Source: Endozoicomonas sp965232255
Lineage (GTDB): Bacteria; Pseudomonadota; Gammaproteobacteria; Pseudomonadales; Endozoicomonadaceae
Length of the DNA: 64,000 bases
Reading direction: 5' to 3'
NCBI GenBank assembly: GCA_965232255.1
Contig: OZ246962.1
Location: 2,542,001-2,606,000 of the forward strand
Shown in pieces: positions 15,613 to 24,600 of the stretch. Every line of letters begins with the position of its first letter. The stretch's first letter is position 1. Below the pieces are notes generated by a model. That model had not been told where the DNA came from and made no database searches. It worked only from the letters and a program-made list of their open reading frames with translations. A program made the translations under genes and the position numbers.

Positions 15613-18600
15613 ATGCTTCGCCCCATTCGCCCTTCGACCGGTCAGACACCCCCACCGCAACCGTCAGTGTCGGCCGAGGATGATGCTGTCCCTGGGCCAA
15701 GTGGTGTTAGCTCGGCTGGGCTGGATGGCAGAGCATCAAGTGAGAGTCTGGCTCGTGGACGCAAGTTCACCAGACGACCACATCCTGCCGGTGGTTCCGC
15801 GGCCGCAGCCAGACGGGCACGCACTGAGCTTGCTGGGAACGTCGATTTTATACGGCTCAAGACAGTGTGCGACAGTAAAGGGATCGAGATTAAAGAGACG
15901 CTTTACACACTGCTCGATTCCTGTCTGGAAGAACAGAAACTGGGTTTGATCAATAAACTGATCTGCTTTTTTACGCATGTGGATCCGCAGCGAGTGAAAA
16001 GTACCAGCCCCATAACCGGCATGATGGGGCAGTCGGCGACCGGACGGTCTATCCGGGCGTTCCTCATGATGAGTGATGCTGATATTGCCTGGGTTGCCAG
16101 CCATGAACATCTGCGGTCAATCTCATCAATATGCGGCAACAAGGGGATGCCTGCCAAAGCGCAGGTAGAAAATTTTTTATTGCAACCCTGGCTGTATGAA
16201 GACGGCCAAGTCAATGTGCAGCTACTGCGCCTAATATCATCAATCTACAACGGCAGAGGCTTCCCTGAGAACTACGCGCCTATCGCTGAATTGCTGGCGC
16301 TGCCAGCGCTGTGTGTGGATGGCAAGCCAGATCAGCAACTGTTGGGCTCCTTATCGCTCATGTGCCGCGCCAAGGGCGTACCAGCAGTAGGTAGCCTCAA
16401 CAGCTTGCTGGCGCTCGATTGTTTGCGCTCAGATGGAAAAGTCAATCCGGAGCTGTTCGGTGCAGTGGCATCGATCTGTCACAATAAGGGGTTGCCCGAT
16501 CCTGCCAAGGTGCGTGAGCTGTTCACCCAGGAACTATTGCAAAAAAATGGCAAAACTGACCTGGCAGTCCTCAGAGTCATCGCCAGGATGTGCGCTGAAT
16601 GCGGTATACCCTCACCTGACGCAGTGCAAACGCTGCTGAGCCTACCTTGCCTGAATAACAAAGACGCGGCACAAAAGACGGTATTGGATATTCAAGCCCT
16701 TACATGCATTGCCATCGCGCAGGCCGGGCTCGGTTTGCCAGAGCTTGCGCGTATAGAGGCGCTGTCACGTCAGAGCGTCCTGTATCAGAATGGCCAGTTT
16801 GATTGTCGGGTATTGCGTTGTATCGCTGAGCTTTACCACAAAAAGGGCTGGCCAGGTGAGGCCGAACTGCAACGGTTGCTCGCGTTACCAGGCATGTGCT
16901 CACCGGCAGGGATAAACATTGCCATGTTAAGGTGTGTCGCGGCACTCGGTGGGGATCGCGGTTTTCCCAGTGACGACCATATCAACACAGCCAGAAATTG
17001 GCTGAGTGGCAAGGATATATCAGCGCAACCGGATTTGGTCCATGAGTTACTGCAATCGTCCCACGCTGAAATTGAGTTTATAACCCTGGGCAAATGGCTG
17101 AAAGGCCCACATTCGCGGAGTGCCCAAAAGCGCGCAGCCGCTAACGACTCTGACCCCCACGCCGCAGCCACACCCGGCAAAAGAATAAGACACACAGTGC
17201 CGGCATCCGGGTTGGCTGACAGCGAAACAACCATGATCGAGCAGGAAAAACAACGACTGCTTGCACTTTGTCAGCAACGAAAAATCAAAGTCTCAAAGGC
17301 GCTGCACAGTTTGATCGACAGCTGTCCGAATCATTGGCGTGTGCCGTTGATGCAGAAAATTGCCTGCTTCCTTAAGAACGTCAACACGGACGAGGTCAAA
17401 TCCACCGCGACGTTGACCAGTATGCTCAAGCTCCGGACAAAAAATCATGGACCCATTGAGCTTTTCCTCAGGATGTCTGACGAGGATATTGCCAGCGTCG
17501 CGCGCTCCCGATGGCTGACGAGCACAGCATGCATGTGCAATGGCAAGGGACTGCCCACACCCACTGAGGTGCAAGCACTGCAAACTATGCCGGAACTGCA
17601 AGTCGGTGGGCATCTTGATTTGCCGCTGTTTCGCTCCATCGTCGCCATATACAACGGTAAGGGAGTGCCTTCCGTGCAAGCGGTCAAGGCATTGCTGGCA
17701 GTGCCTGCTTTCCAGATGGGAGGTGTGTTTAACCAGAAGCTGTTCAGTGCTATTGCCTCGATGTACCACAGCAAGGGCTTCCCCAAGCCGGCAGAGGTAG
17801 CAGCATTTTTGCAACTTAATATTCTGCGAAAAGCAGACGGCACTCTTGACCTGGAGCGCTTGAAAAGCATTGCTGTTATATGCCGGAGAAAGGGCTTGCC
17901 CAATACTGGGGACCTGACCTCTTTACTGTCTCACCGGGCTTTTGTCAGAGGTGGCAGGTTTGACCCGAAGTGGTTTGCCTCGATTGTTACCATGTGCAGT
18001 AGCAAAGGCTTGCCCAACCTTGAGCAGCTAGACCGCCTGCTTTCACTAAGAGAGCTTATGGTGGATGGCGAAACCAGTCTGCAACTGCTCAAATGTGTCG
18101 CCTCCCTGAATCACAGTCTGGGTTTGCCAGCGGTCGAGAAAGTACAGGCGCTGTTTGCCGTGGAAGAGCTTCTGGTGGACGGGCGGCTAAATATCAGTGC
18201 ACTCAATTGCATCTGTGCCTTGTTCCACGGCAAAGGTATTCCATCGCCTGATCAGGTAAAAAGTCTGTTGCAACTCAAAGAGCTGCAAACCGATGACCAG
18301 CTGAACCTCCAAATACTGGCGCACATTGCCTCCATGCACCTGCGTAAAGGGATGCCGGATCTGGGTAATGTCAGTCGGTTACTGTCTTTGGATGTGTTTC
18401 AGTCACAGGGTCAGCTCGACGTTCAGCCGCTGAAATGTTTGGCTCGTATATTTCATGGTAAGGGTATACCGCAGGCTGAGGACATCAGTCAGTTTATCTC
18501 CCGACATAAGCTTGCCCCTGGCGGTCAGCTTAACCTGCCGTTGTTACAACAGATCGCCAAGTTATGTCTGCATACCGGTTTTCCCAAAGACCAGATTGTT

Positions 18601-19272
18601 GCCCAGGCGAGGGCTGACCTCAGTGCTTGGGGCCAGGTCGAAGATATTGACGATGACGACGATGACGTTTTGGGAATTGATGCGCTGGCTGATTTGTCCG
18701 CCGAGGAGCTGGCAGATGCGGATATTGATATGGCCGAGGATGACGGCGAAGAGGCAGATGCACCTCGGGCCAGCGTCCCAGCATCTGCTGCCCAGGTCAG
18801 TTCGCCAGCGGTTGTTATGGGCGACGGTATTGCGGATGCTGCGCCGGTTGCTGAGCACGCTGGTTCGCCTGGGGCAAGTGATGGTTTTGAACTGCCGGAC
18901 GACTTTGACGTAGAACAAGCTGCTACCGGTCTGAGCTTTGGTTTTTGGGAGTCAGGTTTTGCTGGAGGGGCAGGTTTTGATGAACTGCTGGCGTCCACAT
19001 CCACATCCACGTCCGCCGAGGCTGCACTGCAGCCAGCACAAGACCCTGGTCAACAGCTTCTGGCCACTCTTGACTTTTGGGAGTCGTTCACCATGCCTGT
19101 TGACTCGACGGCAGCAGAAGACGCTGTACCTTCCACATCGTCAGCCCCATCATCAACTGCACCGTCAGCAGCAACACCATCATCACCAACACCTTCTTCG
19201 CCAACACTGGTGGGGAAGGCCAGAAGCTATCTGGCCAGCAGCAGCAAAGACAAGGACAAGGACAAAAAGTGA
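15613..19272 (+). CDS. Solenoid repeat protein C, two arrays (8 + 10 repeats)
   Basis: This 1219-residue protein is the closest paralogue of B. Residues 1-75 hold DDAVPGPS and a basic patch (RGRKFTRRPH, then AARRAR). Cap 1 (about 78-162) precedes eight repeats (163-467), and cap 2 (about 545-630) precedes ten repeats (632-1006). The tail has Asp runs (DIDDDDDD), LPDDFDVEQ, FGFWESGF, GFDELL, LDFWESF, the ARSYL motif and a Lys-Asp end (DKDKDKK). Cap sequences of the two modules are related to each other, so the bipartite form arose by internal duplication. No export signal of the Sec type is seen. The tail resembles acidic-aromatic transactivation regions and the basic patches resemble nuclear import signals; both readings are inference. 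Confidence 0.9.
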   Translation: MLRPIRPSTGQTPPPQPSVSAEDDAVPGPSGVSSAGLDGRASSESLARGRKFTRRPHPAGGSAAAARRARTELAGNVDFIRLKTVCDSKGIEIKETLYTLLDSCLEEQKLGLINKLICFFTHVDPQRVKSTSPITGMMGQSATGRSIRAFLMMSDADIAWVASHEHLRSISSICGNKGMPAKAQVENFLLQPWLYEDGQVNVQLLRLISSIYNGRGFPENYAPIAELLALPALCVDGKPDQQLLGSLSLMCRAKGVPAVGSLNSLLALDCLRSDGKVNPELFGAVASICHNKGLPDPAKVRELFTQELLQKNGKTDLAVLRVIARMCAECGIPSPDAVQTLLSLPCLNNKDAAQKTVLDIQALTCIAIAQAGLGLPELARIEALSRQSVLYQNGQFDCRVLRCIAELYHKKGWPGEAELQRLLALPGMCSPAGINIAMLRCVAALGGDRGFPSDDHINTARNWLSGKDISAQPDLVHELLQSSHAEIEFITLGKWLKGPHSRSAQKRAAANDSDPHAAATPGKRIRHTVPASGLADSETTMIEQEKQRLLALCQQRKIKVSKALHSLIDSCPNHWRVPLMQKIACFLKNVNTDEVKSTATLTSMLKLRTKNHGPIELFLRMSDEDIASVARSRWLTSTACMCNGKGLPTPTEVQALQTMPELQVGGHLDLPLFRSIVAIYNGKGVPSVQAVKALLAVPAFQMGGVFNQKLFSAIASMYHSKGFPKPAEVAAFLQLNILRKADGTLDLERLKSIAVICRRKGLPNTGDLTSLLSHRAFVRGGRFDPKWFASIVTMCSSKGLPNLEQLDRLLSLRELMVDGETSLQLLKCVASLNHSLGLPAVEKVQALFAVEELLVDGRLNISALNCICALFHGKGIPSPDQVKSLLQLKELQTDDQLNLQILAHIASMHLRKGMPDLGNVSRLLSLDVFQSQGQLDVQPLKCLARIFHGKGIPQAEDISQFISRHKLAPGGQLNLPLLQQIAKLCLHTGFPKDQIVAQARADLSAWGQVEDIDDDDDDVLGIDALADLSAEELADADIDMAEDDGEEADAPRASVPASAAQVSSPAVVMGDGIADAAPVAEHAGSPGASDGFELPDDFDVEQAATGLSFGFWESGFAGGAGFDELLASTSTSTSAEAALQPAQDPGQQLLATLDFWESFTMPVDSTAAEDAVPSTSSAPSSTAPSAATPSSPTPSSPTLVGKARSYLASSSKDKDKDKK
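16101..17015 (+). repeat. Protein C array 1, 8 solenoid repeats
   Basis: Loop tripeptides in order: CGN, YNG, CRA, CHN, CAE, QAG, YHK, GGD. The scaffold aligns unit by unit with B array 1, while most tripeptides differ. Confidence 0.88.
17508..18630 (+). repeat. Protein C array 2, 10 solenoid repeats
   Basis: Loop tripeptides in order: CNG, YNG, YHS, CRR, CSS, NHS, FHG, HLR, FHG, CLH. Units 1 and 2 correspond to one fused unit in B array 2. Confidence 0.88.
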
Positions 19273-19408
19273 GACCTGGTGATTCCATCGCCAGCACGTA
19301 CAATTCTATTTGGATTTGTGCGATGATGCGCTGCCATGTGGCAGCCGTTGGTACATAAGCCTTGGCGTGCTCAGAAGCTGATGATTTGCAGTTGCAGGAG
19401 CCAATAAT

Positions 19409-22400
19409 ATGCGCCCGGTCAGCGCCACCACCACCAGACCCAACTCACCACCGCCAGCCTCATCTTCAGACGATGATGCCGTACCAGGGCCGAGCACTGC
19501 CAGTCCGGACAGCTTTGATGTGCAACGAGCTGCGGTTAGCCGGGTGTTAGCTGGTGGGCGGTCAGCGGGTCGCAGGCGTGGCAGTGAAGGGTTCACCGAC
19601 AGAGGAGCCGCAGCCGCCACCAAGCGGGCTCGCATGGAATTGGACACAACCACAGACTCTGAACTCGCCGGTGCCATGCAGAGACTGAAAGAGCTCTGCC
19701 AGCAGAAAAATATCATCATCAAAGACAGCTTGTATCGCCTGCTTGGTCACTGTCCGGATGAGATAAAAGTGTTGTTTATTGAAAAGCTGCTGCACTACTT
19801 TGCCCACGCCCATCCCCAGATCAAAGACACTGTGAGCATTTCCAGTTTTATGGGAGTGGCACCGGCAGCAAAAAATATCAAGAAGTTTGTTGGGCATGAT
19901 AACGATACCATCGCCTGGTTTGCCCGCTCTGAGTACTTGAAGTCCATCTCCTCCATGTGCAGCAGCAAAGGTTTGCCGGAGCGTGCGGCTGTAGAGGCGC
20001 TCTTGGCGCTGCCATGTCTGCAACAAGGTGAGGGTGTTGATAAGCAGCTACTTAAATCAATTTCGTCCATCTTCTGCGGCAAAGGCATTCCCGATGCCAG
20101 CAAAACGGCGCAGCTGCTTGGTTTACCAGTTTTACAACGTGATGGCGGAATAGACCGGGCACTCTTTGCCTCCATTGCGGCCATGTGTACTGGCAAAGGA
20201 TTCCCCACGGCTGAGCGCATTGTCAGGTTATTATCACTGCCTTGCCTCAGAGTAGGCGGCGCGACAGACGGAGCAATTGACTACAAGCGCCTGGCTTCAG
20301 TGGCTTCCATGTCCCTGCGCAGTGGTCTGCCAGATCCGCAGAAGGTTGAGGCACTGTTGGCGTTGGCCTGTCTGCGCATTGACGGTGAAGTTGACCAGCA
20401 TGTTCTAAGTTCCATCTCGGCCATGTGCCGTGGCAAGCAAATACCCAATCCTGCGGATGTCCAGAGTTTGCTGGAGCTACCTTGCCTGCAAGAAGGGTCA
20501 CAACTGAATAAGCTGGCGGTGCGTTGTCTCTCCTCCATGCAAAATGGCAAGGGGCTGCCAGATAAGGAGCGGGTGCTGGGGCTATTGTCACAAAAAGAGG
20601 TGTACAGTGATGGCGTGCTCAACAGTCAAGTCCTTAGATGTATTGGCACGCTCTACCACAAAAAGTGCATTCCTGAGGCCGCTGAACTGGCCAGACTGTT
20701 CGCTTTGCCTGCCTTAAAAACAGAAGGCGGTCATCTCTACCTTGATATGCTCATGCACGTAGCCTCTCTCGGTGGTGCCAAGGGCTTCCCCAGTGACGCG
20801 GTCATCGAGCAAGCCATTAGCCGATGTCTGGAGTTGCCAGAAGGCGCCATGGAAGTCCTTGGTGATGAGATGGAGATGGAGATGGGCATGGATCTTGATT
20901 CAGTGCTGGAGGAGTTGGAGGTAGAGGTGCCAGCCATACCCGAAACCAGCAGCTCGTCTACTACCCGATTGGTATCAGGTGCCAGGGCACGAGCGCCTGG
21001 AGCGTCGCGCAGAAAGCAGCCGGAGCCGGGGTCGGGACGTGTTCAGCTTACGGGCGCACAGCAAGCTGAACTTGAGGCGAGCAAACAGCGACTGGTGGCG
21101 CTATGCCAGAGCAAAAACATTGTTATCAAGGACCGTCTGCATGATGCGATTGGCGCATGTCCGGATAACCAAAAGAAGGCCTTTGTCGATAAGGCAATCT
21201 GTTTCTTTGAGCATGTCGGTGACGGGGTGCGTAATACCCAGATACTGACCTCTATGCTGGGGTCCGCAATCAGCCATCGCAATGCGTTTATTGAGCTGCC
21301 AGCGGACGACATCCGCTACATTGCCCAATCGGATCACTTGAATATCATAGCTACCATGTGCAAATACCGAGGCTTGCCGAAAGTCGCTGAGGTGAAAGCG
21401 GTGCTTGAGCTGGATTGTCTGCAAGTGGGTGGCCGATTTAATGCCAAACTGTTCAAGGTTCTTGCGGGCACGTGTTACGGCAAGGGATTTCCGGTTGCCA
21501 GTGCGGTTACTAACTTGCTGACAATGCCAGCTTTTCAGCGCAAGGGCGAATTTGATTACCCGCTGTTCAAGGCGGTGGCACCAATTCGCTACGGCAAAGG
21601 TCTGCCCAAGGTCAGTGAGGTCGAGGGATTGTTGTCTTTGCTAAGAGCCCAGTCAGGTGGCAGGCTTGATATGTCGGTGTTAAAAAGCATTAGCGCCCTG
21701 TATCGTAGCCGGGGGTTTCCCTCAGCTGCTGAAGTGCAAAGGCTGCTGTCTTTGGTGAAAACACCAGGCACGGGTCAAATTGATCGGCAACTGCTGGGAT
21801 ACATTGCCTCTTTGGGGGTGAAAAAAGGCTTCCCCAGTGCCACGGTTATAGTCCAGGCAAAAGCTGCGATTGAGCGCGGTGATCCGGCGCCCTCTGACGA
21901 TGATGACCCGGATATGGATGACGTTGAGGAAGCAGCGGACGCGCAGGCAACCACCAGTGCCGCGGCGTCGGGCCATTCTGCTGACGCCGCAACAGCCAGC
22001 GGCGGCCAACCACCTAGGGATTTTGACCCACTTGCAGCTATCAGGAACCTTGCTTTCGCTGTGCCGGCAGCTGCTGCTGATCACCAGGAGCCACCGCGAG
22101 CAATGGAGGTGCAGCCCACGACCAGCACGGATCGTGCTGCTACCACCGCATCAGCCAGCGGTTGGCAACGCCCTGGTAGCTTTGACTCACATGCGGCTGT
22201 CGGGAGCCTCATTGCTGATCATCAGCCTGTTCTGCCCAGTGGTATTGAGGCGGCACCGGAACTCACGACCGGTTTGCACTTTTTGAGTTCACTGTCGCTG
22301 CCCCAACCGCCAACGTCTGATGCGTCATCCTCACCGCCAACGACGGATGGTGCACCCACAGCGCGTGCTGAATCACCGTCGTTGCTGGGTACGGCCAGAA

Positions 22401-22426
22401 GCTACCTGCGCGATCCCGGAAAGTGA
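19409..22426 (+). CDS. Solenoid repeat protein D, two arrays (8 + 5 repeats)
   Basis: This 1005-residue protein is the most diverged two-module member. Residues 1-80 carry DDAVPGPS, RSAGRRRG and ATKRAR. Cap 1 (about 88-173) is followed by eight repeats (175-472), an acidic-Met linker (EMEMEMGMD), GASRRK, cap 2 (about 555-640) and only five repeats (643-823). The tail includes SDDDDPDMDD, GLHFLSSL (one copy, with Leu replacing Trp) and the end motif ARSYL. The Shine-Dalgarno is ttgcaggagccaataat. Gene D lies 136 bp after C. Each of the four genes keeps its own leader, so they may be transcribed separately. The same host-nucleus hypothesis applies. Confidence 0.9.
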   Translation: MRPVSATTTRPNSPPPASSSDDDAVPGPSTASPDSFDVQRAAVSRVLAGGRSAGRRRGSEGFTDRGAAAATKRARMELDTTTDSELAGAMQRLKELCQQKNIIIKDSLYRLLGHCPDEIKVLFIEKLLHYFAHAHPQIKDTVSISSFMGVAPAAKNIKKFVGHDNDTIAWFARSEYLKSISSMCSSKGLPERAAVEALLALPCLQQGEGVDKQLLKSISSIFCGKGIPDASKTAQLLGLPVLQRDGGIDRALFASIAAMCTGKGFPTAERIVRLLSLPCLRVGGATDGAIDYKRLASVASMSLRSGLPDPQKVEALLALACLRIDGEVDQHVLSSISAMCRGKQIPNPADVQSLLELPCLQEGSQLNKLAVRCLSSMQNGKGLPDKERVLGLLSQKEVYSDGVLNSQVLRCIGTLYHKKCIPEAAELARLFALPALKTEGGHLYLDMLMHVASLGGAKGFPSDAVIEQAISRCLELPEGAMEVLGDEMEMEMGMDLDSVLEELEVEVPAIPETSSSSTTRLVSGARARAPGASRRKQPEPGSGRVQLTGAQQAELEASKQRLVALCQSKNIVIKDRLHDAIGACPDNQKKAFVDKAICFFEHVGDGVRNTQILTSMLGSAISHRNAFIELPADDIRYIAQSDHLNIIATMCKYRGLPKVAEVKAVLELDCLQVGGRFNAKLFKVLAGTCYGKGFPVASAVTNLLTMPAFQRKGEFDYPLFKAVAPIRYGKGLPKVSEVEGLLSLLRAQSGGRLDMSVLKSISALYRSRGFPSAAEVQRLLSLVKTPGTGQIDRQLLGYIASLGVKKGFPSATVIVQAKAAIERGDPAPSDDDDPDMDDVEEAADAQATTSAAASGHSADAATASGGQPPRDFDPLAAIRNLAFAVPAAAADHQEPPRAMEVQPTTSTDRAATTASASGWQRPGSFDSHAAVGSLIADHQPVLPSGIEAAPELTTGLHFLSSLSLPQPPTSDASSSPPTTDGAPTARAESPSLLGTARSYLRDPGK
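19932..20825 (+). repeat. Protein D array 1, 8 solenoid repeats
   Basis: Loop tripeptides in order: CSS, FCG, CTG, SLR, CRG, QNG, YHK, GGA. Units 1, 2 and 5 are close to the family consensus. Confidence 0.88.
21337..21877 (+). repeat. Protein D array 2, 5 solenoid repeats
   Basis: Loop tripeptides in order: CKY, CYG, RYG, YRS, GVK. This is the shortest array in the family. Confidence 0.88.
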
Positions 22427-22669
22427 TTTAACACCCTGTAGCGTTATTGATATCGGTGGCGCAATTTTCGGAAATTTTCCCCTGTGCCAAACCCATTAAG
22501 CAGTAACTTCTGTGGCGCGCTCTGTCTTCCCGGTTTTATGTTTGCCATGGAACTATCTATGGTTTTGATGTTCTGAACGGTGCAGGGCTGTGTTTGCCAG
22601 TGCTGGCGATGCACGCAGCGTGGAGCTTTCTTCGAAAGTTGCGGGTTTGTTGTCTGAAGGGACGTACTC

Positions 22670-23872
22670 ATGGGAATGGTTGCGCGTCTTGGTCGTATCA
22701 AATTACCGATCCTGTTGGGAATGATGATGTTTACGCCCTTTGTTACGGAGAGCTGGCTGAGTTATGACGCGCGGTCTTTTTTTTATGCCCTGAGCCTGAC
22801 CATTAAATCGGTGCTGGTTTTTCTGCTGCCTTTTATTGTTTTCAGTTTTGTGGTGGCCAGTTTTATCCGGCTTGGCAGCAATGCCTGGTTGTTTGCCGTG
22901 GTGCTGGCGGCAATGGTGTTTCTCTCCAACATTGTGGCCATTTTCACCGGTTATGCCGTCGGCTGGCTGCTGGTGCCAGTCATTGCCATGCCAATTTCCC
23001 TTGACCGGTTTGATGGCAACGGCCTGGGGGCCATGTGGGTTTTTGAACTGTCGCCGCTGCTTTCCAACATGACAGCGTTGCTGCTTGGTGTGGTTGTCGG
23101 GATTATGGCCAATGCGCTGAAAAAGCAGTCGTTGCGCGATGGACTGTACCGACTCAGTGAAGCGGCCAGCTGGGGACTGACCCATGGGTTTATTCCGTTG
23201 TTACCCTTGTTTATTCTCGGGTTTGCCTTCAAGCTCCATGCCGACGGTATATTGAGTCAGGCATTTGCCAGCCTGGGCTCGTTGCTGGCGCTGGTGGTGG
23301 TTACCCAGTTCTGTTATCTGCTGGGTTATTTTCTGCTGGCCGCCAATTTTTCTCCGCGCCGACTTATGCGTTACGTGGGTAATATCCTGCCGGTCTGGCT
23401 AACGGGAATGGGCACTTTATCCAGTGCTGCCACCATGCCGGTCTTGATCGAATCTACCAGCAAGAATCTCGATAATCCGGTTATGGCCAGAACTGTCGTA
23501 CCTGTTATCATCAATATCCACACCATTGGCAGTGCTATCTGTCTGACCATTCTCGCCCTGATGATTCTCAACACGTTCAACCGACCGTTACCGTCTTTGC
23601 CGGTTTTTGCCGTATTCGGGTTTTACTTTGCCCTGACCAAGTTCTCCGTGGCCGCAGTGCCGGGCGGCGTGGTGCTGGTGGTCGGACCCATATTGCAGAG
23701 CCTGTTGGGTTTTTCCGATGAGATGCTGGGGCTGATTACCGCGCTCTATATGATTTTTGATCCGTTCGGGACGGCCATAAACGTCAGTGGTAATGGCGCT
23801 TTTGCCATTGTGTTTGACAGGTTATGTCGCTGCTTTGGGCTTGCGAGTGCCGAAAGCTCAACGCCGGTTTAG
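22670..23872 (+). CDS. SDF-family dicarboxylate/amino acid:cation symporter
   Basis: This 400-residue inner-membrane protein has about eight membrane spans and two re-entrant loops. The loop motif GTLSSAATMP corresponds to the SSSSAATLP signature, NIHTIGSA to the NMDG region, and DPFGTAINVSGNG to the last transmembrane substrate site. Family members take up glutamate, aspartate or C4-dicarboxylates with Na+ or H+. Several canonical residues are changed (NMDG to NIHTIG), so the substrate is uncertain. The ATG 22670 follows gaagggacgtactc. It is monocistronic as far as can be seen. Confidence 0.85.
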   Translation: MGMVARLGRIKLPILLGMMMFTPFVTESWLSYDARSFFYALSLTIKSVLVFLLPFIVFSFVVASFIRLGSNAWLFAVVLAAMVFLSNIVAIFTGYAVGWLLVPVIAMPISLDRFDGNGLGAMWVFELSPLLSNMTALLLGVVVGIMANALKKQSLRDGLYRLSEAASWGLTHGFIPLLPLFILGFAFKLHADGILSQAFASLGSLLALVVVTQFCYLLGYFLLAANFSPRRLMRYVGNILPVWLTGMGTLSSAATMPVLIESTSKNLDNPVMARTVVPVIINIHTIGSAICLTILALMILNTFNRPLPSLPVFAVFGFYFALTKFSVAAVPGGVVLVVGPILQSLLGFSDEMLGLITALYMIFDPFGTAINVSGNGAFAIVFDRLCRCFGLASAESSTPV

Positions 23873-23965
23873 CAACGTTATTGTTGTGGACATGGCGTAG
23901 AGCGTTGGCAGAGCAGCGCGGTTTTTAACCGTCCTAAAGAAAACGGATTTGCGCCGCAATTTCGA

Positions 23966-24442
23966 TCAATAGCGTGGAGTCACTCGTGCACTGTTACCGC
24001 TGACATTCACCTGAACAGCCTCACCCGGCTGGAATACCATGTTAGGGTTTGCGGCCTGTACAATGGAGATAACTTTGCCGTCATCCAGGCGAATTGTCAG
24101 ATTAACGCCATTGCGCTTTCCGAGGTTTCCTGCGGCTTCACTGCCAACATATCCGCCTAGCAGAGATCCACCAATTGCCGCAAGCGTTGAACCACGACCG
24201 CCGCCAATTCCGGAGCCCAGAACCCCGCCAATTGCTGCACCTGCAATAGTGCCTATTGCGTTGGTTTGGGTCGATGCATCAATGTTTACCGGTTCTGTTT
24301 TGACAATAGTGCCATAGTATACCTGTTGCACGGTTTGCACATCGCCCGCACCGTAAGCATTGCCGTAGGGGTTGGGGCTGGTGCAGCCACTCAGGGCTGT
24401 CAGTGAAAGCATGAGCACTGCAGCTAAATGAATACTTTTCAT
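23966..24442 (-). CDS. Glycine-zipper outer-membrane lipoprotein, SlyB/17-kDa antigen type
   Basis: This 158-residue lipoprotein has signal peptide and lipobox LSGC, with Cys20 as the lipidated residue. A double glycine zipper (AGAAIGGVLGSG and AAIGGSLLGGYVG, about residues 68-105) is typical of the SlyB/Pcp and Rickettsia 17-kDa surface antigen family. The C-terminal beta region contains GEAVQVNV. These proteins sit in the outer membrane and help envelope stability. No operon partner is seen. Confidence 0.92.
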   Translation of the reverse strand: MKSIHLAAVLMLSLTALSGCTSPNPYGNAYGAGDVQTVQQVYYGTIVKTEPVNIDASTQTNAIGTIAGAAIGGVLGSGIGGGRGSTLAAIGGSLLGGYVGSEAAGNLGKRNGVNLTIRLDDGKVISIVQAANPNMVFQPGEAVQVNVSGNSARVTPRY

Positions 24443-24600
24443 CTTGGTTCCTCGCTGGATACCCTCAGCGAAATTAGTTGGGGAAGGATGTCAATATCAG
24501 AATTCCTGACTGTTTCGTTTGTCACATTACAGATATGCAAATAACTTACAAATCAACCATGTAGATTGATATTGGGACAAATACGCTATTTTACCACCTT
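24443..24600. other. Intergenic sequence ahead of the IS605 remnant
   Basis: A+T-rich DNA carrying the lipoprotein promoter region on the minus strand. No further gene is seen; the lost left end of the IS605 copy may be in here but cannot be placed. Confidence 0.4.

Noticed and set aside
8680..21877. Solenoid repeats as pentatricopeptide (PPR) or ankyrin repeats
   Set aside because: Unit length near 38 and a two-helix look are similar, but PPR and ankyrin signatures (TPLHxA) are absent; the K/R-G-hyd-P loop fits neither.
8158..22426. Calling proteins A-D true TAL effectors
   Set aside because: Repeat length, the three-residue loop and a different cap argue against simple homology; only a resemblance is claimed.
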